Source: Ophthalmolycus amberensis (Eukaryota; Chordata; Actinopteri; Perciformes; Zoarcidae). From it: a stretch of 64,000 bases of DNA. The translations under genes were made by a program, and so were the position numbers. This document shows, in pieces, positions 55,358 to 64,000 of this stretch. Under the pieces are notes generated by a model that was given only the letters and a program-made list of their open reading frames with translations, was not told where the DNA came from and did no database searches. Numbering within the stretch: position 1 is the stretch's first letter; every line of letters starts with the position of its first letter. Location: the NCBI GenBank assembly GCA_024529925.1, contig JAFEUB010000777.1, positions 1 to 64,000 of the forward strand. Direction: 5' to 3'.

Positions 55358-57166
55358 ATGGCTGGAGCTGTGGCTCCATCTGGAGGCTATTCAGGAGAAC
55401 TGCGTGCAAAATTGAAGAAAGCACTCACAGACACAGGAGGAAAGACTGTATGGAAAAGAGACAACATCCATTGGGATAACTGCATGAAACGATGGCAAAA
55501 GGAGGGATGGTGGAAGGCGGCCAGTCCACTACCTCCATCAGTCAACAACCTCCGGCTTTTCACCAACGATTTGACAAACCGAGTGGCTCAAGCACAGACT
55601 GCAGAGACAAATCAAACGACAAATCAAACCAAGCGATGGGGGTTCGCTAACCCACTGAAGCAAGCCCGCAAAGACAGAGAAGAGGAACAGCGAGTGGCAA
55701 TGATGGCACTAGGAATGGCCATGACAGATCGGATGCAGGTGGACATGCCAACCGGAAAAGAAAAAACCAGCCCCCATCTGTCACTCGACATCACCTCACT
55801 CAACATCAACCCCCTTGACGTCACCCCTACCACTCAAGCCCCGGTAGGTCCAGAAAAGACTGCACAGGAACCGGGCCAGGCATCTCTGGCCTCGGCCCCT
55901 CCCCCGCCCTCAACTGGCCTGTCTCCAGCACTTCCTCCGGTTCCTTCCCCCCAGTATCACCTTCGGCCCCATGGCCCGCCCTCCAAAGGACAAACAGAAG
56001 AGATTGATGTCGGTGAATATCCCCTGAGAGCAGCCCCCACTCTCGCGCACCCACTGCGTGTTCAATTTGTGCCTTTTGGGTTTGCAGACATGACCAGCAT
56101 GGTACAACAGCTCCCATCCCTCCACGCGGGAGCCAATCCATGGATTGAGCTCATGGAATCTTTGACAGCTGGCCGCCAGCTGGCAGTGGGCGACCTGAGA
56201 GCACTTCTCTCCCGCTGTCTGGACCCAACCCAGTGTACTGCCCTACTATACATGGCAGGCGCTGGTGTGGCACTAGATGCCGACCCCTTTGATCGATATC
56301 GTACAGCATTGTGGCAGGAGCTCAGAACTAAATTCCCCACTCCAGTGAACCAAGGAGCAGTGGCAGCATTCATCTGGGCCCCGGCAGAGCCCCCGCCCCT
56401 GTATCTGGCCAGAGCAGAACGAGTGTGGCGCCAGGCCTTCAGAGAGCCACATGATGCAAGCATTACAACAGTGGCACTATGGCGTACAATGGTAAAACGA
56501 GGCCTCCCTGATGGACCTCGCCGGTGCATGGACGCAGTGGTTGGCCTAGAAGAAATGACACAAGACATGTGGAACGCCCAGCTCCGACATTACCTCTCTA
56601 AGCACATTCAAACTGAGGCGGGTAGTGACACAGAAATTAAGGCCCTGCAGAAGGCCCTACTCAAGAAACAACTCAAAGAACAAGACGCGGCTGAGGCAAC
56701 CAAGAAATCTAAGGCTAAACAGCGACAACGGCTGGTAGTCCAACCTGCACCGGCTCCACCTCCAACGGCACCTACTCCCTCTGTCCTACTGGAGGTCATG
56801 ATGGCTATGATGTCAGCAGGCGGTGAACAGTCACGCCCATGGGTCCCTCAGGGCCAATGGGGTGGAAGAAGAGGAGCCAGAAGAAGAGGAGCGCCTGGAG
56901 GCAGAGGAGCGTCCTATTTCTGCTACAACTGTGGGAAACCAGGACACTTCGCACGACACTGCAGGGCAGCACCGCAGCAAACACAGAGAGGAAGAGGACA
57001 CTACTCCAGGGGAGGAGGCGGACGGGGCTATGAGAGACAAAGATCACAGCAAGGGGCCCATCAGGCTCCTTGGGACGAGGCACATGATCCTCAAGGCGGG
57101 GCTCATGCCACACAGGCAAGTAGCCAGCAACAATGGCCTGGAGGTTACAACAGTCCTCCCTATTGA
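55358..57166 (+). CDS. gag: Retroviral Gag polyprotein, 602 aa
   Basis: Structural precursor of matrix, capsid and nucleocapsid. ATG 55358 is chosen because upstream in-frame sequence is poly-A and has no ATG. Residues 1-100 are a basic, tryptophan-rich matrix-like region; residue 2 is not glycine, so N-myristoylation is not expected. A proline-rich linker follows (about 140-225), then the capsid-like region with YPLRAAPTLAHPLRVQF near 230 and a helix-rich segment to about 430, then a charged coiled stretch (KALQKALLKKQLKEQ). A CCHC knuckle CYNCGKPGHFARHC lies near residue 525 between arginine/glycine-rich segments. The frame has no stops, in contrast with pol and env. Confidence 0.88.
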   Translation: MAGAVAPSGGYSGELRAKLKKALTDTGGKTVWKRDNIHWDNCMKRWQKEGWWKAASPLPPSVNNLRLFTNDLTNRVAQAQTAETNQTTNQTKRWGFANPLKQARKDREEEQRVAMMALGMAMTDRMQVDMPTGKEKTSPHLSLDITSLNINPLDVTPTTQAPVGPEKTAQEPGQASLASAPPPPSTGLSPALPPVPSPQYHLRPHGPPSKGQTEEIDVGEYPLRAAPTLAHPLRVQFVPFGFADMTSMVQQLPSLHAGANPWIELMESLTAGRQLAVGDLRALLSRCLDPTQCTALLYMAGAGVALDADPFDRYRTALWQELRTKFPTPVNQGAVAAFIWAPAEPPPLYLARAERVWRQAFREPHDASITTVALWRTMVKRGLPDGPRRCMDAVVGLEEMTQDMWNAQLRHYLSKHIQTEAGSDTEIKALQKALLKKQLKEQDAAEATKKSKAKQRQRLVVQPAPAPPPTAPTPSVLLEVMMAMMSAGGEQSRPWVPQGQWGGRRGARRRGAPGGRGASYFCYNCGKPGHFARHCRAAPQQTQRGRGHYSRGGGGRGYERQRSQQGAHQAPWDEAHDPQGGAHATQASSQQQWPGGYNSPPY

Positions 57167-57442
57167 CACGCCCCTCAATCACTGGCGTCACACACTCTAC
57201 ATTTCGGCCTCACCAGCGAACCCTTAATCAGGTGCTCAGTAAATGGACAGGATCACATCTTCCTCGTCGATACTGGAGCCACCTACTCGAGTGTGATGAC
57301 CACGCAGCCGTTGTCGGACCGGTTTGTGTCAGTGGTGGGAGTCTCTGGCACTCCAGTTCGACAATTTTACACAACACCTCGCCCCATGCACTCAGAAGAG
57401 ACCTATGTGACAAGCAACCTGTACTATGACCCTGCAGAATAA
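57167..57442 (+). CDS. pro: Protease segment, same frame as gag after TGA
   Basis: After the gag TGA (57164-57166) the same frame stays open for 91 codons to TAA 57440. It holds the aspartic protease motif LVDTGATYSS (catalytic D of DTG at 57269). The stop context is TGA-C, among the leakiest known, consistent with Gag-Pol made by readthrough as in gamma- and epsilonretroviruses. The protease is cut short at its C-terminal side by the deletion that removed reverse transcriptase. Confidence 0.7.
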   Translation, partial: HAPQSLASHTLHFGLTSEPLIRCSVNGQDHIFLVDTGATYSSVMTTQPLSDRFVSVVGVSGTPVRQFYTTPRPMHSEETYVTSNLYYDPAE

Positions 57443-57760
57443 AGACAGCCATCACCAAGGCATTTGCACATGCCGCCGCACTCATGTCCCCAGACTACTC
57501 CCTACCGTTCCACCTTGATGTTTCCGAAAGAGACAGCCTACTCAATGCTGTACTCTTCCAGAAAAAGGGGGTGGTCATCATGAAATGCAAAGGATATAAC
57601 ACAATCAGATCACGAATCAGCGCCGGTAATGACGCGGCAGACAAAGCAGCAAAGAAAACTGGAGGCTACACACCTCGCCAAAAGGTTATGAAGCCAACAT
57701 CCGGCACACCTGAGCTCACCATCGAACACATCAAAGATCATCAAAAAAAAAAAAACAGGA
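57443..57760 (+). pseudogene. Collapsed RT / RNase H remnant
   Basis: PFHLDVSERDSLLNAVLFQK fits the RT-RNase H junction (first RNase H aspartate). About 20 codons later GNDAADKAAK fits the end of RNase H. The fingers and palm with the YxDD site are absent, as is most of RNase H. The element cannot make reverse transcriptase. A run of A near 57740-57755 ends the frame. Confidence 0.7.
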
Positions 57761-57764
57761 CCTT

Positions 57765-58931
57765 ATGAATGGTCCGAATGGACACGAAAAGGAGCCTCAA
57801 AAGACAAAGAAGGTCTGTGGAGAGCCCACGACGGCAGAGTGGTTGCCTCAGCAGAACTGTGTGCAGCACTCCTACCAGGGGCCCACGGACCTACACACGG
57901 AAAAAAAAAAGAAACGGACATTGGACAATTTAAAACAACTATGGTGGCATCCGCACATGGAAGCGATATCTTTCCTCTTCTGCGATGAATGTCAAATTTG
58001 TGGAAATCACAATTCAAGAAAACCATTCAAGACACCGATGGGATCTTATCCCGTACCCTCAGCCTGTTTCCAAGACATTAGCATAGATTATACAGATATG
58101 TTTCCAAGACATTAGCATAGATTATACAGATATGACACTTAGAGAATAGAATGCAGGGAAAGAGGTACATCTTGGTAATGGTAGATAGATTTTCAAGATG
58201 GGTAGAAGCAGACAGTTGTAAAGTGGCTGTAGACAGAACTGATTCCCCGTTACGGAGCACCGAGATGCATCCGCTCCGATAACGGATCACACTTTAGCGA
58301 CACCATGCTCGCACAGGTAGAGCAATTTCTGGGAATCACACACCGATTCGGGTCAGTCTATCACCCGCAATCTCAGGGCCTGGTGGAACGAGCGAATCAG
58401 ACCCTTAAGGCCAAAATTGCCAAAGTTTGCGCGGGCACCAAATTAACATGGGTTGAAGCCCTGCCTCTGGCCCTTATGGCCATGAGGTCCGGAAAAGGGG
58501 GAGAAACACATCTCTCCCCACACGAGATCATGACTGGCCGGTCGATGCCAGGTCCACCCAGAGATGGAGGTCATATGCCACCTTTGGATGTACAGCAGAT
58601 TGAAATGTCTGACTATATGAGTGCCCTAACTTCTCTTACTGAAGCTCTCTCCAAACAGATCGAGAGGACTCGAGCAGTACCTGAAGCAGCGGCAGCTGGA
58701 AAGCAGATACAAGTAGGTGATTGGGTCAGGGTCAAGGTTCACAAGCGCAAGTGGACTGACCCCAGGTGGACTGGGCCGTACGAAGTGAAGGAGGTTACTT
58801 CACACTCGGTCCAGGTCAAGGGCAAATCAGGCGCCCCTTGGCACCACCTGACACACTGTGTCCCAGCACCGGTACCAACCAGAACACTGGGAGAAATTCG
58901 CACTGATTTGGAAGATGCATCGGGAACTTAG
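57765..58931 (+). pseudogene. Interrupted integrase
   Basis: Pieces in shifted frames: an HHCC zinc-binding region ending CDECQICG near 57985-58010; the first catalytic aspartate in SIDYTDM near 58080; LVMVDRFSRWVEA near 58175; and from about 58230 an open frame with the second aspartate in IRSDNGSHFS and the glutamate in HPQSQGLVERANQTLK, spaced 35 residues. The C-terminal part holds WTGPYEVKEV, an SH3-like DNA-binding fold. Defects are A-run frameshifts near 57740 and 57900 and a 34-bp tandem duplication at 58067-58134. The 3' end overlaps env. Confidence 0.82.
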
Positions 58932-59448
58932 ACGCTGTCTAGGGGACCCTAATGCAAACCCCGCCGACCTAGATAGGCAGCGCTTCACCTGGAAAAGGGT
59001 GGGATGTGGGAAGAAAACAATGATTGGGGTGGGGGTGGGTATGGGCATATTTGTTGTCTTACTGATGTGGGGACTAGAAACCAAGTATCAGACACACCAG
59101 AATCAGACTTCTAATTCACCCGCCCCTTTTCCCTGTCCATCCCCGAATCTGACTCACAACCGAACAAGACGTAGTACCCCAACATTGGTCCATAAGACAG
59201 CATGTAGATCCAAACTCGTTCTGGCCATAGCAGTTTACATCGCGGTTTTCATAGCTATTCTCATCACCTGTGGCTGTTGCTGCATCCCCTGCCTCCGAAC
59301 TTTGATAGGCCGTCTTATTACATATGTTGCTTATCCACTGTTGGGTGGAGACCAGCCGGCCTCTGACCCAGAGGGGTCATGGGACCAAGAAGAACCAGAG
59401 TTGCGTTCCTTGACAAACTCTCAGTTAGACGATGACACACAAGTCTAA
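58915..59448 (+). pseudogene. env: Env with its centre deleted, 177 aa
   Basis: ATG 58915 begins a frame overlapping the end of integrase in another frame, as usual for gamma-like env. Residues 36-53 form a hydrophobic leader or anchor. After a short threonine/proline linker with NRTRR (83-86 resembles a furin-type basic site), residues 101-118 form a second membrane segment, followed by a cysteine cluster CGCCCIPC and an acidic tail. Nearly all of the surface subunit and the transmembrane ectodomain, including fusion and receptor-binding parts, is missing. It cannot serve as an entry glycoprotein. Confidence 0.7.
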
Positions 59449-59471
59449 GAAGTTCACACCTAGCAGGTGTG

Positions 59472-59483
59472 AAAAGGGGGATT
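59472..59483 (+). other. Polypurine tract
   Basis: AAAAGGGGG followed by ATT sits immediately before the 3' LTR, the usual plus-strand primer position. Confidence 0.85.
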
Positions 59484-60109
59484 TGTAAATAAAATATATT
59501 CTTTCACTGTTAAATAATATGCTATACTTGTAAAGCTTATATTGCAGAGTTGTGAGGTCACTGTAAGTAGGTCAAAAACACCGAACAGGGCATTCCGTCG
59601 CCTGCTCGCACGATAGAAACAGATACAGTGGCCCTGAAAGTAACGCTTGCTTAAACCACCAGATTAGGGCAGGAACTGCCATCTTAGAGTTAGGAAAAGC
59701 GCTCTCTTATCTATTCACACAGAGACTTCGAAATAGCTTAGAACTGCACCCTGTTTGACACCGTAAAGTGTTAACAACATTTCACACATACTGATATTCC
59801 AGAGAAGGCGGGATCCGGATATGAGCCAGTGTGGATGACGTTATCCAGTGCTCCAACCGGCTGTCTGCCAGCTAAAAACAGACCCGCCTCCATCTTTGCT
59901 TTGACCAATAGGCTTCCATTCGAAGAACCTATCACACGCATGCGCATCTCTGTATAAGCGCCGTTAGGTTTCACTTTTGACACACCTTGTTAGAGTCCGG
60001 ACTCGTTCAACTGCTGGACATAATACTTCTGTCACAAATAAATGTTTAATTGCTTGAATTGAGCTAAACGCCTCGATCTCAGTCTGTTACGAAAATTCTA
60101 TTCACAACA
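59484..60109 (+). repeat. 3' LTR, 626 bp
   Basis: Same length as the 5' LTR, and I found no difference on reading both through. Abuts the TAGC duplication and the remainder of tRNA copy 69. Confidence 0.95.
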
Positions 60110-60456
60110 TAGCTCAGTTGGTAGAGCGGAGGACTGTAGGCTGATGATTCCCAGTAGAAAATATGCAGCTATCCTTAGGTCGCTGGTTCAATTCCGGCTC
60201 GAAGGATGTGCTTATTGTTGTTGTCTGTTCAGACTGGATAGATGGGCCTTATTATCAGAAATCAAGTGCAGTTCATCGGCAATAATTGAATTTGTAACTT
60301 TGCAAGAGTTTTAAACAAGCATGTACGGAGACAAAGGGAGATGGCTGTTTTTTCATGTTTGACTCTTTGCATTGTTGAGTGTTTGGAAAACAAACTTTGG
60401 CTTGGCATCAGTTTCAGCCTCGATACATACGCTGAAAAAGTTTGAGTTTATGGCTC

Positions 60457-60560
60457 CCTTCGATAGCTCAGTTGGTAGAGCGGAGGACTGTAGTCTGATG
60501 ATTCCCAGTAGAAAATATGCAGGTATCCTTAGGTCGCTGGTTCAATTCCGGCTCGAAGGA
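60457..60560 (+). tRNA. tRNA-Tyr (GTA), copy 70
   Basis: Consensus exons; first intron base T instead of G. Confidence 0.93.
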
Positions 60561-60810
60561 TGTACTTATTGTTGTTGTCTGTTCAGACTGGATAGATGGG
60601 CCTTATTATCAGAAATCAAGTGCAGTTCATCGGCAATAATTGAATTTCTAACTTTGCAAGAGTTTTAAACAAGCATGTACGGAGACAAAGGGAGATGGCT
60701 GTTTTTTCATGTTTGACTCTTTGCATTGTTGAGTGTTTGGAAAACAAACTTTGGCTTGGCATCAGTTTCAGCCTCGATACATACGCTGAAAAAGTTAGCG
60801 ACTGTGGCTC

Positions 60811-60914
60811 CCTTCGATAGCTCAGTTGGTAGAGAGGAGGACTGTAGGCTGATGATTCCCAGTAAAAAATATGCAGGTATCCTTAGGTCGCTGGTTCAAT
60901 TCCGGCTCGAAGGA
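60811..60914 (+). tRNA. tRNA-Tyr variant, copy 71
   Basis: C25A breaks G10-C25 of the D stem; intron AGTAAAAAATATG. Confidence 0.78.
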
Positions 60915-61163
60915 TGTGCTTATTGTTGTTGTCTGTTCAGACTGGATAGATGGGCCTTATTATCAGAAATCAAGTGCAGTTCATCGGCAATAATTGAATT
61001 TGTAACTTTGCAAGAGTTTTAAACAAGCATGTACGGAGACAAAGGGAGATGGCTGTTTTTCATGTTTGACTCTTTGCATTGTTGAGTGTTTGGAAAACAA
61101 ACTTTGGCTTGGCATCAGTTTCAGCCTCGATACATACGCTGAAAAAGTTTTAGTCTATGGCTC

Positions 61164-61267
61164 CCTTCGATAGCTCAGTTGGTAGAGCGGAGGACTGTAG
61201 GCTGATGATTCCCAGTAGAAAATATGCAGGTATCCTTAGGTCGCTGGTTCAATTCCGGCTCGAAGGA
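61164..61267 (+). tRNA. tRNA-Tyr (GTA), copy 72
   Basis: Consensus; trailer ATCAGTAATC. Confidence 0.95.
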
Positions 61268-61517
61268 TGTGCTTATTGTTGTTGTCTGTTCAGACTGGAT
61301 AGATGGGCCTTATTATCAGTAATCAAGTGCAGTTCATCGGCAATAATTGAATTTGTAACTTTGCAAGAGTTTTAAACAAGCATGTACGGAGACAAAGGGA
61401 GATGGCTGTTTTTTCATGTTTGACTCTTTGCATTGTTGAGTGTTTGGAAAACAAACTTTGGCTTGGCATCAGTTTCAGCCTCGATACATACGCTGAAAAA
61501 GTTTGTGTCTATGGCTC

Positions 61518-61621
61518 CCTTCGATAGCTCAGTTGGTAGAGCGGAGGACTGTAGGCTGATGATTCCCAGTAGAAAATATGCAGGTATCCTTAGGTCGCTG
61601 GTTCAATTCCGGCTCGAAGGA
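61518..61621 (+). tRNA. tRNA-Tyr (GTA), copy 73
   Basis: Consensus; flank GTTTGTGTC. Confidence 0.95.
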
Positions 61622-61871
61622 TGTACTTATTGTTGTTGTCTGTTCAGACTGGATAGATGGGCCTTATTATCAGAAATCAAGTGCAGTTCATCGGCAATAA
61701 TTGAATTTGTAACTTTGCAAGAGTTTTAAACAAGCATGTACGGAGACAAAGGGAGATGGCTGTTTTTTCATGTTTGACTCTTTGCATTGTTGAGTGTTTG
61801 GAAAACAAACTTTGGCTTGGCATCAGTTTCAGCCTCGATACATACGCTGAAAAAGTTTTAGTTTCTGGCTC

Positions 61872-61975
61872 CCTTCGATAGCTCAGTTGGTAGAGCGGAG
61901 GACTGTAGGCTGATGATTCCCAGGAAAACATATTCAGGTATCCTTAGGTCGCTGGTTCAATTCCGGCTCGAAGGA
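61872..61975 (+). tRNA. tRNA-Tyr (GTA), copy 74
   Basis: Consensus exons; intron AGGAAAACATATTC. Confidence 0.93.
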
Positions 61976-62225
61976 TGTACTTATTGTTGTTGTCTGTTCA
62001 GACTGGATAGATGGGCCTTATTATCAGAAATCAAGTGCAGTTCATCGGCAATAATTGAATTTGTAACTTTGCAAGAGTTTTAAACAAGCATGTACGGAGA
62101 CAAAGGGAGATAGCTGTTTTTTCATTTTTGACTCTTTGCATTGTTGAGTGTTTGGAAAACAAACTTTGGCTTGGCATCAGTTTCAGCCTCGATACATACG
62201 CTGAAAAAGTTAGCGACTGTGGCTC

Positions 62226-62329
62226 CCTTCGATAGCTCAGTTGGTAGAGAGGAGGACTGTAGGCTGATGATTCCCAGTAAAAAATATGCAGGTATCCTTA
62301 GGTCGCTGGTTCAATTCCGGCTCGAAGGA
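62226..62329 (+). tRNA. tRNA-Tyr variant, copy 75
   Basis: C25A and intron as copy 71. Confidence 0.78.
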
Positions 62330-62578
62330 TGTGCTTATTGTTGTTGTCTGTTCAGACTGGATAGATGGGCCTTATTATCAGAAATCAAGTGCAGTTCATC
62401 GGCAATAATTGAATTTGTAACTTTGCAAGAGTTTTAAACAAGCATGTACGGAGACAAAGGGAGATGGCTGTTTTTCATGTTTGACTCTTTGCATTGTTGA
62501 GTGTTTGGAAAACAAACTTTGGCTTGGCATCAGTTTCAGCCTCGATACATACGCTGAAAAAGTTTTAGTCTATGGCTC

Positions 62579-62682
62579 CCTTCGATAGCTCAGTTGGTAG
62601 AGCGGAGGACTGTAGGCTGATGATTCCCAGTAGAAAATATGCAGGTATCCTTAGGTCGCTGGTTCAATTCCGGCTCGAAGGA
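62579..62682 (+). tRNA. tRNA-Tyr (GTA), copy 76
   Basis: Consensus; counterpart of copy 72. Confidence 0.95.
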
Positions 62683-62932
62683 TGTGCTTATTGTTGTTGT
62701 CTGTTCAGACTGGATAGATGGGCCTTATTATCAGTAATCAAGTGCAGTTCATCGGCAATAATTGAATTTGTAACTTTGCAAGAGTTTTAAACAAGCATGT
62801 ACGGAGACAAAGGGAGATGGCTGTTTTTTCATGTTTGACTCTTTGCATTGTTGAGTGTTTGGAAAACAAACTTTGGCTTGGCATCAGTTTCAGCCTCGAT
62901 ACATACGCTGAAAAAGTTTGTGTCTATGGCTC

Positions 62933-63036
62933 CCTTCGATAGCTCAGTTGGTAGAGCGGAGGACTGTAGGCTGATGATTCCCAGTAGAAAATATGCAGGT
63001 ATCCTTAGGTCGCTGGTTCAATTCCGGCTCGAAGGA
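62933..63036 (+). tRNA. tRNA-Tyr (GTA), copy 77
   Basis: Consensus; counterpart of copy 73, with one private change in its trailer (GCTGTCTTTTC). Confidence 0.95.
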
Positions 63037-63286
63037 TGTACTTATTGTTGTTGTCTGTTCAGACTGGATAGATGGGCCTTATTATCAGAAATCAAGTGCA
63101 GTTCATCGGCAATAATTGAATTTGTAACTTTGCAAGAGTTTTAAACAAGCATGTACGGAGACAAAGGGAGATGGCTGTCTTTTCATGTTTGACTCTTTGC
63201 ATTGTTGAGTGTTTGGAAAACAAACTTTGGCTTGGCATCAGTTTCAGCCTCGATACATACGCTGAAAAAGTTTTAGTTTCTGGCTC

Positions 63287-63390
63287 CCTTCGATAGCTCA
63301 GTTGGTAGAGCGGAGGACTGTAGGCTGATGATTCCCAGGAAAACATATTCAGGTATCCTTAGGTCGCTGGTTCAATTCCGGCTCGAAGGA
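63287..63390 (+). tRNA. tRNA-Tyr (GTA), copy 78
   Basis: Consensus exons; intron as copies 67 and 74. Confidence 0.93.
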
Positions 63391-63638
63391 TGTACTTATT
63401 GTTGTTGTCTGTTCAGACTGGATAGATGGGCCTTATTATCAGAAATCAAGTGCAGTTCATCGGCAATAATTGAATTTGTAACTTTGCAAGAGTTTTAAAC
63501 AAGCATGTACGGAGACAAAGGGAGATAGCTGTTTTTTCATTTTTGACTCTTTGCATTGTTGAGTGTTTGGAAAACAAACTTTGGCTTGGCATCAGTTTCA
63601 GCCTCGATACATACGCTGAAAAAGATAGTCTATGGCTC

Positions 63639-63742
63639 CCTTCGATAGCTCAGTTGGTAGAGCGGAGGACTGTAGGCTGATGATTCCCAATAGAAAATAT
63701 GCAGGTATCCTTAGGTCGCTGGTTCAATTCCGGCTCGAAGGA
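63639..63742 (+). tRNA. tRNA-Tyr (GTA), copy 79
   Basis: Consensus exons; CAATAG intron and T5 trailer, as copy 68. Confidence 0.94.
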
Positions 63743-63992
63743 TGTGCTTATTGTTGTTGTCTGTTCAGACTGGATAGATGGGCCTTATTATCAGAAATCA
63801 AGTGCAGTTCATCGGCAATAATTGAATTTTTAACTTTGCAAGAGTTTTAAACAAGCATGTACGGAGACAAAGGGAGATGGCTGTTTTTTCATGTTTGACT
63901 CTTTGCATTGTTGAGTGTTTGGAAAACAAACTTTGGCTTGGCATCAGTTTCAGCCTCGATACATACGCTGAAAAAGTTAGAGTCTATGGCTC

Positions 63993-64000
63993 CCTTCGAT
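63993..64000 (+). tRNA. tRNA-Tyr copy 80, cut by the window end
   Basis: Only CCTTCGAT is visible; the flank GTTAGAGTCTATGG matches that of copy 69. Confidence 0.8.

Larger units (their letters stand above)
52726..60109 (+). mobile_element. Endogenous retrovirus, non-autonomous, two full LTRs
   Basis: 7384 bp. Both LTRs are 626 bp with TG...CA ends, and the 4-bp duplication TAGC flanks the element (52722-52725, 60110-60113), as with gammaretroviruses. Order: 5' LTR, primer-binding site, 2-kb leader, gag, same-frame protease segment, collapsed RT/RNase H, broken integrase, collapsed env, polypurine tract, 3' LTR. Gag zinc knuckle, possible stop readthrough, a D-35-E integrase and a pol/env overlap fit a gamma- or epsilon-like fish retrovirus. 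The LTRs appear identical, so insertion was recent; movement must have depended on enzymes from another element, or the internal deletions are shared by a copied master. Confidence 0.95.
52715..60206 (+). pseudogene. tRNA-Tyr copy 69, split by the endogenous retrovirus
   Basis: The first 11 bases (CCTTCGATAGC, 52715-52725) lie left of the retrovirus and the remaining 93 (60114-60206) to the right, after the duplicated TAGC at 60110-60113. The break is inside the A box, so pol III initiation and the acceptor/D-arm fold are lost. The intron has the CAGCT ending of copy 56. Confidence 0.95.
60114..64000 (+). repeat. tRNA-Tyr tandem array, right block
   Basis: Resumes inside copy 69 and runs to the window end with the same unit and strand. 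Copies 71-74 and 75-78 form a duplicated four-unit block of about 1415 bp. The order of variants before the retrovirus (copies 67, 68, 69) recurs as copies 78, 79, 80. Confidence 0.97.

Noticed and set aside
56062..56568. 168-codon minus-strand frame opposite gag
   Set aside because: GC-rich antisense shadow of the gag capsid region with no domain.
58915..59448. Functional envelope or co-opted syncytin-like gene
   Set aside because: The receptor-binding and fusion regions are absent; only leader, anchor and tail remain.
52726..60109. Evidence that this retrovirus targets tRNA genes
   Set aside because: One insertion in a 28-kb block, with about 30 percent of it being tRNA gene, is compatible with chance.
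28921..64000. Dozens of near-identical 98-codon plus-strand frames (LSVWKTNFGLASVSASIHT...)
   Set aside because: They begin at TTG, run straight through the tRNA gene, and are conserved only because the whole unit is homogenised. The matching 80-codon minus-strand frames are shadows of the same unit.
28331..64000. CRISPR-like or satellite-only interpretation of the array
   Set aside because: Unit length, internal tRNA fold, A and B boxes and vertebrate context show a tRNA gene array, not a CRISPR or plain satellite.

Overview
The window is vertebrate nuclear DNA, almost certainly from a teleost fish. It has GT-AG spliced genes whose exons match known vertebrate proteins, fish-type Tc1, hAT, Penelope-like and LTR elements, and an intron-containing tRNA-Tyr (GTA) gene family. 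The species cannot be named from the sequence.

Layout. 1-1190: decayed Tc1-like transposase on the minus strand. 1194-14180: ap2b1 (beta subunit of the AP-2 clathrin adaptor), 20 coding exons on the plus strand plus a 41-nt cassette-like exon and a long 3' UTR; intron 3 is GC-AG, and the penultimate coding exon has two apparent 1-nt deletions. 14181-19169: repeat-rich intergenic DNA with a VPS13-like gene fragment, a 33-bp minisatellite split by a 1168-bp internally deleted hAT element with a perfect 8-bp target duplication, and LTR-like sequence. 19170-26334: a hepacam (GlialCAM)-type gene with signal peptide, V-type and C2-type Ig domains, one membrane segment and a short cytoplasmic tail, in seven coding exons. 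Its second intron holds a Penelope-like remnant with a hammerhead-like motif and a second copy of a segment found upstream of the gene. 27251-27700: a solo LTR with a 5-bp target duplication.

28331 to the right edge: a tandem array with a unit of about 354 bp, each unit carrying one tRNA-Tyr gene with a 31-nt intron. I count 78 uninterrupted genes, one gene split by an insertion, and the first bases of another at the window end. About 46 have consensus exons. The others fall into recurring variant classes, some with stem mismatches that probably disable them, and the variants repeat in blocks of 3, 4 and 9 units, showing repeated segmental duplication. The array continues beyond the window.

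52726-60109: a 7384-bp endogenous retrovirus with two 626-bp LTRs that look identical to me, inserted in the A box of one tRNA-Tyr gene with a 4-bp TAGC duplication. Its gag frame is open; a same-frame protease segment follows a TGA-C stop. Reverse transcriptase is essentially deleted, integrase is interrupted, and env keeps only its two ends. It is therefore a young, non-autonomous element. Its leader holds six 53-55 bp repeats resembling the start of gag.
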